A DNA stretch of 27,152 nucleotides from NCBI GenBank assembly GCA_934446455.1, contig CAKSEE010000041.1, positions 1-27,152 of the forward strand, given 5' to 3'. Below are positions 1 to 9,040 of the stretch, piece by piece. How positions within the stretch are numbered: position 1 is the first letter of the stretch; every line of letters begins with the position of its first letter. The position numbers and the translations under genes are program-made. The DNA is from an uncultured Oscillospiraceae bacterium (GTDB lineage: Bacteria > Bacillota > Clostridia > Oscillospirales > Ruminococcaceae). The notes beneath the pieces are model-generated. The model searched no databases. It saw only the letters and a list, made by a program, of their open reading frames with translations, and was not told the origin of the DNA.

Positions 1-990
<990 letters not shown>

Positions 991-1002
991 TCACATAACC
1001 AC

Positions 1003-1030
1003 ACCGCCGCCGCCTGACTACGGCGGCGGT
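1003..1030 (+). terminator. GC-rich intergenic hairpin after secA (no T-tract)
   Basis: A perfect 10-bp inverted repeat, ACCGCCGCCG (1003-1012) and CGGCGGCGGT (1021-1030), with an 8-base loop. No T-run follows it; the next bases are GCTGACAAAAG. It could act as a Rho-independent terminator only weakly, or as an mRNA-stabilising hairpin between secA and the downstream epimerase. The hairpin itself is seen directly; its role is inference. Confidence 0.45.
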
Positions 1031-1058
1031 GCTGACAAAAGAAAAGGACATACTGATT

Positions 1059-2237
1059 ATGATGAGAGATGAAATATACGCAGAGCTTACAGAGCATATA
1101 ATCCCGTTCTGGAACGGCCTGCGCGACGATGTTTTCGGCGGCTTTACAGGATATATGGACAGCGACCTCAATATCGACAAAAAGGGCGAAAAGGGCGTTA
1201 TCCTGCACTCCCGCATACTGTGGTTCTACTCCAACGCCTACATGGCGCTCAAAGACCCCGCGCTTCTCGACAACGCAAGGCACGCGTACGAATTCCTGCG
1301 CGACAAGTGCGTTGACAAGGAATACGGCGGCGTTTACTGGTCCATGAACTACGACGGCACGGTAAATGACGACTTCAAGCACACCTACTGCCAGGCGTTC
1401 TTTATCTACGCGCTTTCAAGCTACTACCGCGCAAGCGGCGACAAGGACGCGCTCGACCTCGCATACGAGGTGTCCGCGCTTGTTGAAAAGTACGCCACGG
1501 ACGATGTAGCATACCTTGAAACCATGTCCCGCGACTGGACGCACGAGCTTCAGAACGACGAGCTTTCCGAAAACGGGCTTATGGCTGACAAGACCATGAA
1601 CACCACCCTCCACCTCATGGAAGCGTACGCCGAGCTGTATATCGCGGACAAGAACCCCACGATACTCGACAGGCTGAAATTCCAGCTCGAGCTTACCTAC
1701 GACAGGATTTTTGACAAGCAGGGCGACAAGCTGCTGGTGTTCTTCGACCGCAACTTCGACGTTATCGGCGACATTCACTCCTACGGCCACGATATCGAGG
1801 CGACATGGCTTATCGACCGCGCTACTGACGCTATCGGCGACAAGGCGCTCTCAGAGCGGTTCGCGGAGATGAACCGCAGGATAGTCCGCAACATCTACAA
1901 CATAGCCTATGACAAGGCGACGGGCTCGCTGCTCAACGAAAACGATAGCGGTAAGATAAACACATGGCGCATATGGTGGGTGCAGGCGGAGTCCGTTGTG
2001 GGCTTCCTCAACGCCTACGGGCGCGGCTACGGCGGACAGGAGTACCTTGAAGCGGCGCAGGCGGTATGGGGCTATATAAAGGAGCACATCATCGACAAGC
2101 GCAGGGGCGGCGAGTGGTTCTCGCAGGTAGACGAAAACGGGCAGTACGCCGCGTTCAAGCCGACTGTAGACCCGTGGAAGTGCCCCTATCACAACGGCAG
2201 AATGTGCCTTGAAGTAATAAAGAGGCTCGACAAGTAA
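1059..2237 (+). CDS. Cellobiose/mannobiose 2-epimerase (AGE superfamily)
   Basis: Cytoplasmic enzyme that epimerises the reducing-end sugar of beta-1,4 disaccharides (cellobiose to glucosyl-mannose, mannobiose to mannosyl-glucose). The protein is 392 residues, the usual length for the family. HSRILWFYSNAY (from His50) places the family's substrate-binding Arg at residue 52, the same number as recalled for the Ruminococcus albus enzyme, which supports ATG 1059 over an upstream GTG at 1029. Other conserved blocks are HSYGHDIEATWLID (catalytic His and Glu), RIWWVQAESVVGFLNAY, and PWKCPYHNGRMC near the C-terminus with the second catalytic His. A GAAAAGGA ribosome site lies at 1041-1048, about 10 bases upstream. 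The next gene starts 11 bases after the stop. A GH130 phosphorylase lies at the other end of the window and would use the mannosyl-glucose product. N-acylglucosamine 2-epimerase is the alternative name, but the motifs fit the disaccharide enzyme better. Confidence 0.93.
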   Translation: MMRDEIYAELTEHIIPFWNGLRDDVFGGFTGYMDSDLNIDKKGEKGVILHSRILWFYSNAYMALKDPALLDNARHAYEFLRDKCVDKEYGGVYWSMNYDGTVNDDFKHTYCQAFFIYALSSYYRASGDKDALDLAYEVSALVEKYATDDVAYLETMSRDWTHELQNDELSENGLMADKTMNTTLHLMEAYAELYIADKNPTILDRLKFQLELTYDRIFDKQGDKLLVFFDRNFDVIGDIHSYGHDIEATWLIDRATDAIGDKALSERFAEMNRRIVRNIYNIAYDKATGSLLNENDSGKINTWRIWWVQAESVVGFLNAYGRGYGGQEYLEAAQAVWGYIKEHIIDKRRGGEWFSQVDENGQYAAFKPTVDPWKCPYHNGRMCLEVIKRLDK

Positions 2238-2248
2238 GGCTGGTGAGC

Positions 2249-3325
2249 ATGAAAAAGACCATTTCCATTGCGCTGTGCGCGGCGCTTGCGCTGCTTACAG
2301 CGTGCAGGCACGGCGCAGACGCGTCGCAGGAGATACGCCCGCCCGTTTACGGCGCGGACGAGATAAAGTTCGAGGTCGCCGCAGCGCAGTATATGGACCT
2401 GTCCGAAACGCAGGGCATAGGCGCTACTGTGGGCTACCCTTACGCGGTATACGTCACCTACCCCGCTGACGCGCAGGTGATAAGCTACAGCGCCTCTGTC
2501 GGCACGGAAGTGTCGCAGGGGGACGTGCTCGCGGAGCTTGACTCGTCGGGACTTGACTACGACATCAACAACCGGCAGACACTGGTAAATGCCGCAGGCG
2601 GCTCTCAGCTTGACCGCGCGCTTGAGCAGAGCAGGCTTGATATGCTGCTTGCCGAAAAGGACGCGTATACGCTGCGCGCGCCGTTCGACGGCATTGTGAC
2701 CTACGCAAGGCGCATTGCTGAGGGCGCTGACGCAAAGGCGGGCGACGTCTGCTTCGCGGTTTCGGAAAAGAACAGGGCAATGGTCTACATAGACGGGTCG
2801 GACGCGTCGCGCTTCCGCTTCGGGCAGAAGGTGCAGATAAAGCTTGACGGCACGAGCTATGACGCTACCGTGGTGCAGGCGCCCGATGCCGCGCCCTCTG
2901 ACCAGACGGTAACGCGCACGATATTCGCGCTTGAGGACGGCGTTATGGCGAAAATAGCCGAGGAAAACCCCATTGCCATTTCCGCGGGGTGGGCTACGGT
3001 GTACCTCACCACCGAGAAGAAAAACGTGCTTGCCGTGCCCGATTCTGCGATAAAGCGCTCGGGCAGCACAACTTACGTAACGCTTGTTGACGGCGAGGAG
3101 CGCTTCAAGCTCAACGTCACCGTGGGCGAGTCCATAGGAGGCTATACCGAGATAATCAACGGTATCTCCGAGGGCGACGTGGTTGTGGCACAGGGCAGCG
3201 GCGTGTTCTCCGGCGAGGACGAACTGCAGAATGCGCAGGGCGGATTTGACGGTCAGGGCGGTTACAATGGTCACGGAGACCACGATGGTCCTCCGCCCGA
3301 CCGGAACGGAGAAGCTCCCGAATAA
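2249..3325 (+). CDS. Efflux adaptor lipoprotein (membrane fusion protein, HlyD/MacA-like)
   Basis: Predicted extracytoplasmic adaptor anchored by a lipid. The N-terminus is a lipoprotein signal with lipobox LTAC (Cys19). A split biotinyl/lipoyl-like hairpin follows: the first half is PADAQVISYSASVGTEVSQGDVLAEL, here cited only by position (about residues 69-95), and the second half begins APFDGIVTYARRI and runs through AGDVCFAVSE. Between them is a very short alpha-hairpin. A beta-barrel and membrane-proximal region follow (GQKVQIKLDG, then AVPDSAIKRSG). The last 30 residues are Gly/Asp/His rich, an unusual hydrophilic tail. ATG 2249 is preferred to GTG 2243 because AAGG at 2236-2239 is 9 bases upstream. 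Such proteins normally pair with an ABC transporter of the MacB type, but no transporter gene adjoins it here: it ends at a terminator. Partner and substrate are unknown. Confidence 0.82.
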   Translation: MKKTISIALCAALALLTACRHGADASQEIRPPVYGADEIKFEVAAAQYMDLSETQGIGATVGYPYAVYVTYPADAQVISYSASVGTEVSQGDVLAELDSSGLDYDINNRQTLVNAAGGSQLDRALEQSRLDMLLAEKDAYTLRAPFDGIVTYARRIAEGADAKAGDVCFAVSEKNRAMVYIDGSDASRFRFGQKVQIKLDGTSYDATVVQAPDAAPSDQTVTRTIFALEDGVMAKIAEENPIAISAGWATVYLTTEKKNVLAVPDSAIKRSGSTTYVTLVDGEERFKLNVTVGESIGGYTEIINGISEGDVVVAQGSGVFSGEDELQNAQGGFDGQGGYNGHGDHDGPPPDRNGEAPE

Positions 3326-3333
3326 AAAACGAA

Positions 3334-3369
3334 CCCCGCAGCTCGTGTGAACTGCGGGGAATCTTTTTG
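3334..3369. terminator. Bidirectional terminator between convergent genes
   Basis: CCCCGCAG (3334-3341) pairs with CTGCGGGG (3352-3359) around a 10-base loop, followed by AATCTTTTT on the plus strand. On the minus strand the same stem is followed by TTCGTTTTTT. It sits between the stop of the adaptor lipoprotein (3325) and the stop of the minus-strand protease (3375), so it can serve both. Confidence 0.88.
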
Positions 3370-3374
3370 CCTGT

Positions 3375-6300
3375 TTATACCGCCTGCGGCGTTGCGTATA
3401 TCGTAGCCGTGGTAATGGTAGTCCTGTCTGTCGGGTGGTAATAGGAAACATAGAACGCGTATTTTGTGCCGTTGGTAAGTCCGGTTATGGTCGCGGTCAT
3501 TGACGTGCCCGAACCCTTTATCGTCGAGTCGAGCTTCGCAGAAGAGCTTCCGCTCGCCGCCGCATAGTAATATATCGAGTGGGTCGGGGTGGAGTACATA
3601 ACATAGGGCGCGTACCACGTGAGCGTCACCTTGCCGTCGCCCTCTATCGCCACGATATTCTGATATTCGTTTCCGGAATAGGCGGACGGGATAACGTTAA
3701 CGGCGTTGCTTACGGTGTAAACCGTCTCGGCTGAGTCAAAATATGCGTATACCACAAAGCGGTACGATTTGCCGTCTGTGAGCGTGGGATAGGTAAGGGA
3801 GGTGGAGGTAGTCGTGCCGATAAGATCCTCTGAGCCGCTGTCAAGCACGCTGTACACCTTATAGCTCTGCGCGCCGCTAGGTGCGCTCCATTTAAGCGAG
3901 CCTAAGCTGCCGCCTATGCCCCACTCCGTGGTAAGCTCGGGCGCTTCCCTCACTACAGAGGAGGAAGCGCTCGGCGTAGCCCAGATAACGTCCGAGGAAA
4001 TCGTCTTGCCCGCGCTTGAAACGTAAGTTTCCACCTTAAAGCCGTACTTTACGCCGTTGGTAAGCCCCGTAGCGGTGTAGCTCGTGCCTCTCACGGTTTT
4101 AACGGACGTGCTGCCCGAAAGGCTGCCCGTGTAGATATAAACGAAATGCGTTGACGACGACGTTGAGGGCGTGTCCCATGTGAGCGTTACCTGCCCGTCG
4201 CCCGCGACTGCCGTAAAGTTTGCGAATTCGGGGGCGGCGACGGGGGTGACGTATACGGTGTTGCTGCATTTGTAGTCGGTTTCGTCCTCGCTGAATATCG
4301 CCATTACCATAAAGGAATACTGCGTGTCGTTAATCAGCTCGTAGCCGAGGACTTCCGCGTTTACCGTAAATTGGCCCGTTGCAGAGTCTGCCTTTGAAAG
4401 CTCGGTGATATATCCCTGCGCGGTATCGGTGTCTACCACCCTGAATACCTTGTAATAAAGCGCGTCGGGAACAAGCGTCCAGCTGAGCGTAACTTCCCTG
4501 TCGCCCGCCTGTGCGGTAAGCACGGGCTTTTCCCGCTCGGGAGCGGCGTCGGCGCGCGGCGTTACATCGACTATCTCGCTCATGTTGTAGTCGTTGCCGT
4601 CCTCGTTGAAGAACGCAATTACCGTGAGATAATAAGTCGTGCCGTTTGAAAGCGCAGTTCCCGAATAATCCGTCGTGATAACGGCGCTGAGGGTCGAGGA
4701 GTCGTACTGCTTGATAAGCTTTACAGTTTCCGTCGAGGGAAGATACTGCCCTACGACATAGTAAAGCGCGCCGTCAACCGCCGTCCAGCTGAGCGTTGCC
4801 TTGCCGTCGCCCGCCTTTGCTGTAAGCACGGGGGTGCCGTGCTCGGAAGCCAGCGTAGTGGCTGTCGCTTCAGCGGAAGCGTCGCTCCAGTAGCCGTTTG
4901 CGTACGCCTTTATCGCAAAGGTGTACGTTACATCGTTTGCAAGTCCCGTTACCGTGCAGGAATTTTCCGCGACGGTGCCTGCGGTCGTCCACGACGTGCC
5001 GTTCTTCATAAGCACCGCGTACTTTGCCGCGCCGCTCACCGCGTCCCATGAAAGCTCCACGCAGTTCCTGCCGCCGACCGCGGTCACGTTCTGCGGGGTA
5101 GTGCATACGGGGGAAGCCGAAACTACCGCGGATTCGTCGCTCCATGCGCCGTCCACATAAGCCTTGACGATGTAGTAGTATTTGCCGCCGTTCGGCAGTC
5201 CTCTTGACGTAAACGTTGTGCTTGCGCCCGACGAGCCTATCTTAAGCCACGTGCTGCCCTTTCTCAGGAATATTGCGTAGTTGGATGCGCCGTCCACCTT
5301 TTCCCATGTGAGCGTTACCTTGCCGTCGCCCGCGAACGCCTTTACGTTCTGCGGCGTTATGCAGCGCGGTATCGCCGAAACTGTGGCGGATTCCCCGCTC
5401 CATGCGCCGTCCACATAGGACTTTATCATGTAGAAATACTTGCCGCCGTTCGGCAGCCCTCTTGACGTGAACGCCGTGCCCGTGCCCGTTGTGCCTATCT
5501 TAAGCCACGCGGTCCCCTTTCGCAGGAATACCGCGTAGTTTGTCGCGCCGTCCACCTTGTCCCAAGTAAGCGTTACCTTGCCGTCGCCCGCGCTCGCCTT
5601 TACGTTCTGCGGAACGATGTTGTATACGGGGGTCGCAGCAACAGCGCCCGAAGCTGCGCTCCACGAGCCGCCCGAGTACGCCTTTACCGCGAAATAATAC
5701 TTCTGCCCGTTCGTGAGCCCCGTCGCGGTGTATGCGGTGTTCTTCCCTGAGGTGCCGAGCGTCGTCCATGCCGAGCCGCTCTTCATAAGGACGGCGTAGT
5801 TCGTCGCACCGTCAACCTTGTCCCATGTGAGCGTTACCTTGCCGTTGCCTGCCGCCGCCTTAAGGTTCTCGGGCGCTTTTGCGCTCTGGGTGGTGTATGC
5901 CTTTATGCAGGCGCTGGCGCTAAACTGGGTGTAGCTGTCGCTCCAGCTGGTCGAGCTGTTGAGCGTTGTGGTAGTCGTGACATACGACAGCCCCTCGCTC
6001 GGTGAATAGCCGTCAAACGCCATATATCTGTAGTCGCTGCCGTTGCCCAAAACAGACACGGCGACCGCAAACTTCTCGCCCTTTTTCAGCTGTGCTGTCG
6101 TGTTCAGCTTTACGGTATGAAAGCCTGCATAGGTCATTTTACCGCTCTGCGAGGAAACAACGGTGCCTGTTGAGGGGTCGGTGGAAATGCCGCGGATAAC
6201 GGTAATCTTATAATAGGTATCCGCGTTTATTGTGTAGAACCCAACGGCGGAAAGAGTGCTTGCGTCCTCTGATGTGAAGACATTTGCCGCCGTCCAGTCG

Positions 6301-7376
6301 AATTTACCGTTGTAGAAATTGTAAAACGAGCCGTTTGAGTTTGTCGTCACGCCAACCGCGCCGTCGTACTGGTAGTTGTGGTTGTAGTTTGTGGTTTTCT
6401 CCATATCGTAGCAGTAAATGCTTCTTATGGACGGTTCTTCATACGATATGTAGAATATGCCGTTTTTGCCGTAGTCTGAGCCGTAGCTGTTCTTGCATAT
6501 CCACGCACCGTTTGACGTGGGGCGGTTGGCGCTGTTGAAATTTGTCCTGCTGTAGTTATCGTCCCAGCCAACAAGCGTTACCGCATGGTTGGCGCTTGAT
6601 TTATCCGACATATACGCCGCAGTGCTGCTGTTATAATAGGCGCTGTACTCCGTGCTGTTTACGGGAGTGTGGAAGGATATCGTAAGCGCGCCATTGTTAA
6701 CAAGAGCATTCTTTATAGAGGTCTTGTCGCTTGTGTCGAAAGTGAACGCATTCTGTAAATGCGCATAGCTGTCGTAGCGCATGGACTCCGCAGGGTAATA
6801 ATACTGAAGCGCCTTGCTGAAAGGAAAGCGCGATTCAAGCTCCGCGCCCGTCCAGCTTGCAAGCGCGCCGATAGCGTCGTAGGGGCTGCCGAGCGCCTCG
6901 TAAGCGCCCTTTGCCGTTGACTGGTTCTTGACGTCACCGTAAAGAGGGTCTGTAGTATCGGTAATGCCAGGTCCGTTTACAAACCATGCAAGGTGACCTA
7001 CCGAATAGTTTATCGAGGTATCCGCATAGCCCTTTGTTATCATGCTGGATTCGCTTGAAGCAAGCGCGGCGTGCGCCCAGCAGGTGTTTGTCGGGTTCTG
7101 GTCCTTTACATAGGAAGCCACTCTTCCCTCGTCAACAAGGTTGAAGTATGAGCTTGTGGCGCTTGCCATAGGCACAACGATACTGTCCGATTTATAGTTC
7201 GGAATTATCTCATTGCCGTACTGGTCAATAAATCTCGGTTCTTCATAGCCGCCGACAAAATAATAGTTGTCGCCCGAATCGCCGCCCGCACCGTCGGCGA
7301 ATACCGTTATTCCCGCCGTGGTTGCCGCAACCGCAGCCGCAAGGAACGCAGACAGCAGCCGTCTGAACATCTTCAT
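3375..7376 (-). CDS. Secreted papain-family (C1A) protease with lectin-like domain and nine fibronectin III repeats
   Basis: Predicted secreted cysteine protease of 1333 residues. The start at 7376 (MKMFRR) is fixed by AGGAGGG six bases upstream. A signal peptide covers about residues 1-28. The peptidase domain (about 80-320) shows the complete papain catalytic set: Gln93 and Cys99 in QNPTNTCWAHA, His264 in NHAVTLVGWDD, and Asn296 in WICKNSYGSDYG. A lectin-like beta domain typical of this bacterial group follows (about 340-500). Nine fibronectin type III repeats then run from about residue 501 to the end, most opening with a variant of TPQNVKASAGDGKVTLTWDKV. Repeats 2 and 3 are close copies in DNA. 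No LPXTG sorting signal, dockerin or transmembrane tail is visible, so retention at the surface would need FnIII or lectin contacts. Substrate unknown. The gene is alone between a terminator and its own promoter (7427-7455). Confidence 0.93.
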   Translation of the reverse strand: MKMFRRLLSAFLAAAVAATTAGITVFADGAGGDSGDNYYFVGGYEEPRFIDQYGNEIIPNYKSDSIVVPMASATSSYFNLVDEGRVASYVKDQNPTNTCWAHAALASSESSMITKGYADTSINYSVGHLAWFVNGPGITDTTDPLYGDVKNQSTAKGAYEALGSPYDAIGALASWTGAELESRFPFSKALQYYYPAESMRYDSYAHLQNAFTFDTSDKTSIKNALVNNGALTISFHTPVNSTEYSAYYNSSTAAYMSDKSSANHAVTLVGWDDNYSRTNFNSANRPTSNGAWICKNSYGSDYGKNGIFYISYEEPSIRSIYCYDMEKTTNYNHNYQYDGAVGVTTNSNGSFYNFYNGKFDWTAANVFTSEDASTLSAVGFYTINADTYYKITVIRGISTDPSTGTVVSSQSGKMTYAGFHTVKLNTTAQLKKGEKFAVAVSVLGNGSDYRYMAFDGYSPSEGLSYVTTTTTLNSSTSWSDSYTQFSASACIKAYTTQSAKAPENLKAAAGNGKVTLTWDKVDGATNYAVLMKSGSAWTTLGTSGKNTAYTATGLTNGQKYYFAVKAYSGGSWSAASGAVAATPVYNIVPQNVKASAGDGKVTLTWDKVDGATNYAVFLRKGTAWLKIGTTGTGTAFTSRGLPNGGKYFYMIKSYVDGAWSGESATVSAIPRCITPQNVKAFAGDGKVTLTWEKVDGASNYAIFLRKGSTWLKIGSSGASTTFTSRGLPNGGKYYYIVKAYVDGAWSDESAVVSASPVCTTPQNVTAVGGRNCVELSWDAVSGAAKYAVLMKNGTSWTTAGTVAENSCTVTGLANDVTYTFAIKAYANGYWSDASAEATATTLASEHGTPVLTAKAGDGKATLSWTAVDGALYYVVGQYLPSTETVKLIKQYDSSTLSAVITTDYSGTALSNGTTYYLTVIAFFNEDGNDYNMSEIVDVTPRADAAPEREKPVLTAQAGDREVTLSWTLVPDALYYKVFRVVDTDTAQGYITELSKADSATGQFTVNAEVLGYELINDTQYSFMVMAIFSEDETDYKCSNTVYVTPVAAPEFANFTAVAGDGQVTLTWDTPSTSSSTHFVYIYTGSLSGSTSVKTVRGTSYTATGLTNGVKYGFKVETYVSSAGKTISSDVIWATPSASSSVVREAPELTTEWGIGGSLGSLKWSAPSGAQSYKVYSVLDSGSEDLIGTTTSTSLTYPTLTDGKSYRFVVYAYFDSAETVYTVSNAVNVIPSAYSGNEYQNIVAIEGDGKVTLTWYAPYVMYSTPTHSIYYYAAASGSSSAKLDSTIKGSGTSMTATITGLTNGTKYAFYVSYYHPTDRTTITTATIYATPQAV
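3378..5876 (-). repeat. Array of nine fibronectin type III coding repeats
   Basis: The C-terminal 830 residues of the C1A protease consist of about nine repeats of roughly 86-95 residues, each with a DGKVTLTW-like strand and a later GLxNGxxYxFxVxAY strand. Two units (around 5150-5360 and 5408-5620, period 258 bp) share long identical stretches such as TTGCCGCCGTTCGGCAG and CTATCTTAAGCCACG, which indicates recent duplication or conversion. The outer repeats are more diverged. Confidence 0.85.
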
Positions 7377-7426
7377 ATGTATCCCTCCTATAATATTTGT
7401 CACCATAAAGGGTATTTACATTTAGT

Positions 7427-7455
7427 AGTATATCACATAATCTGGCATCGGTCAA
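7427..7455 (-). promoter_or_regulatory. SigA-type promoter of the C1A protease gene
   Basis: On the minus strand, TTGACC (7455-7450) and TATACT (7432-7427) are separated by exactly 17 bases. The expected start of transcription is about 45 bases upstream of the ATG at 7376. Seen by eye against the sigma-A consensus. Confidence 0.72.
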
Positions 7456-7517
7456 CACATTCTTCGTGACTATGCCAAATAATGCCGTTTTGCTTACAAT
7501 TATCCCCTCCGTTTCTC

Positions 7518-7547
7518 TTGACTAACCCGCATGGGCGGTGATATAAT
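7518..7547 (+). promoter_or_regulatory. SigA-type promoter of the cation efflux gene
   Basis: TTGACT (7518-7523) and TATAAT (7542-7547) with an 18-base spacer. It lies about 30 bases upstream of the ATG at 7579 and is divergent from the protease promoter at 7427-7455. No metalloregulator box or riboswitch was recognised between the two. Confidence 0.75.
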
Positions 7548-7578
7548 CGAATAAGTACCATTGAAAGGGGACGGGAGC

Positions 7579-8772
7579 ATGACTGAGCTGCTGATAAGGC
7601 TCTTTGCAAAGCGCGGCGCCGACGAGCGCACTTCCTGCGGAAAACTTGCAGGCAAGGTCGGGATAATATGCAACGTGCTGCTATGCGCGTTCAAGTTTGC
7701 TGCGGGTATGCTTTCTGGGAGCGTTTCCGTCACCGCGGACGCGCTCAACAACCTCTCCGACGCGTCCTCGGGCGTGATAAGCCTGCTCGGCTTCAAGCTG
7801 GCGGAAAAGAACGCCGACGAGGAGCACCCCTACGGTCACGCGCGCTACGAGTACCTCGCGGGGTTCATGGTGTCGGTGCTTGTGCTGGTCATCGGCGCGG
7901 AGCTGCTGCAAAGCAGCATTGCGCGCATAATCGAACCCGAGCCTGTTGAGTTCACCGCGCTTACGCTTGCGGTGCTCGGCGTTTCCATTCTCGTTAAGCT
8001 GTGGATGATGGCGTTCTACAAAAAGGTGGGACGGCGCATTGATTCCAAAACGCTGGCAGCCTCCGCCGCAGACAGCCGCAACGATGTTATCTCCACTTCT
8101 GCGGTGCTTGCCGCAGCCGTCCTCTCGTGCTTCACCGACATAAAGGCGGACGGCATTATGGGCGCGGCGGTCGCGCTGTTCATTATTTTCAGCGGAATAG
8201 GGCTGCTGCGCGACGCGATAAGCCCGCTTCTCGGCAAAGCCCCCGACCCGGCGCTGTGCGAGAGCATTCGTCAGCGGATACTGGCGCACGACGGCGTTCT
8301 GGGCACGCACGACCTTATGCTGCACGACTACGGTCCAGGGCGCAGGTTCGCAAGCGTTCACGTTGAGGTGGCAGCGGACACGCCGCTTATCGAAAGCCAC
8401 GAAACCGCCGACAGCATAGAGCGCGATTTCGCCGCGCAGGGCCTTGGGATGACCGTGCACATAGATCCCGTGATGACCGACGACAGCGCCGCGGGAGAAG
8501 CGCGCCGCGAGCTTTCGGAGATAGTGCGCGGAATAGACGAGCGGCTGTCCGTGCACGATGTAAGGCTCGTTCCCTGCGCAGAGCATACCCGCTGCGTGTT
8601 CGACTGCGTTGTGCCGCACGGCACGGGGCTTACGGAGCAGCATCTGCGCGAGGAGATAGAAAGATTCATGCGCGCAAGGCACCCTGATTACGTCTGCCGC
8701 ATAAATTTCGACAACAGCTTCGCGCCGATACAGCGCGCCGAAACTATTGACTTTACGGATAAAAAATGTTAA
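7579..8772 (+). CDS. Cation diffusion facilitator (CDF) metal transporter
   Basis: Inner-membrane proton/divalent-cation antiporter, 397 residues. ATG 7579 is chosen because AAAGGGG (7564-7570) is 8 bases upstream; TTG 7561 would extend it by six residues. The six-TM core is evident, with the metal site motifs ADALNNLSDA in TM2 and AADSRNDVISTSA in TM5, and HPYGHARYEY after TM2. The first metal-site residue is Asn rather than Asp or His (N-x3-D in TM2, D-x3-D in TM5), a pattern I associate with manganese-type CDFs, but specificity cannot be decided from this. The cytoplasmic part has THDLMLHDYGPGRRFASVHVEV, the usual CDF dimer domain, followed by a second domain of about 90 residues that resembles a repeat of it, as often seen in clostridial members. 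Stands alone behind its own promoter. Confidence 0.93.
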   Translation: MTELLIRLFAKRGADERTSCGKLAGKVGIICNVLLCAFKFAAGMLSGSVSVTADALNNLSDASSGVISLLGFKLAEKNADEEHPYGHARYEYLAGFMVSVLVLVIGAELLQSSIARIIEPEPVEFTALTLAVLGVSILVKLWMMAFYKKVGRRIDSKTLAASAADSRNDVISTSAVLAAAVLSCFTDIKADGIMGAAVALFIIFSGIGLLRDAISPLLGKAPDPALCESIRQRILAHDGVLGTHDLMLHDYGPGRRFASVHVEVAADTPLIESHETADSIERDFAAQGLGMTVHIDPVMTDDSAAGEARRELSEIVRGIDERLSVHDVRLVPCAEHTRCVFDCVVPHGTGLTEQHLREEIERFMRARHPDYVCRINFDNSFAPIQRAETIDFTDKKC

Positions 8773-8778
8773 AATAAA

Positions 8779-9012
8779 AGGCGGGAAAATGCTTCCCGCC
8801 TCAGCTTGTCGAAAAAGTATGTTGTGCCCGCGAAGCGGGTTTTGAAATCCGTTTTTTGTCACGGCTCCGCCGGGGCAAAAACACTTCTATCCGCACAAGT
8901 GTGTAAGCGATGGCTTACGCCTTACGCGACCGTGCGCGCAGTGCGGATGTTCCTGTCGGAAAAGTCGCAAGACTTTTTTCGACAGACTCAGGCGGGAAAA
9001 TGCTTCCCGCCT
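8779..9012. repeat. Nested palindromic non-coding element (MITE- or REP-like)
   Basis: Both ends carry an identical 21-base palindromic hairpin, GGCGGGAA-AATGC-TTCCCGCC, at 8780-8800 and 8991-9011. Inside these lies a second inverted pair: TGTCGAAAAAGT (8807-8818) and ACTTTTTTCGACA (8972-8984). Inside those is ATCCGCAC (8889-8896) with GTGCGGAT (8941-8948), and small local hairpins GTAAGC-GATG-GCTTAC (8903-8918) and AAAAGTC-GCAA-GACTTTT (8960-8977). No credible ORF is present. A related 20-base end (19 of 20 matching, reverse strand) recurs at 11755-11774, also beside a terminator hairpin. This looks like a dispersed repeat inserted between the CDF gene and the two-component genes; the outer hairpins may also act as terminators. 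Mobility is inference. Confidence 0.7.
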
Positions 9013-9040
9013 TATTTCCGCTGTATAAGGGGGTACCGCT

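Noticed and set aside
3245..3325. Gly/Asp/His-rich tail of the adaptor read as a separate metal-binding peptide
   Set aside because: It is in frame with the adaptor and has no start or ribosome site of its own.
7241..7376. Upstream ATG at 7406 as start of the protease
   Set aside because: AGGAGGG is placed six bases before ATG 7376, and that start gives a clean signal peptide; 7406 would lie inside the leader.
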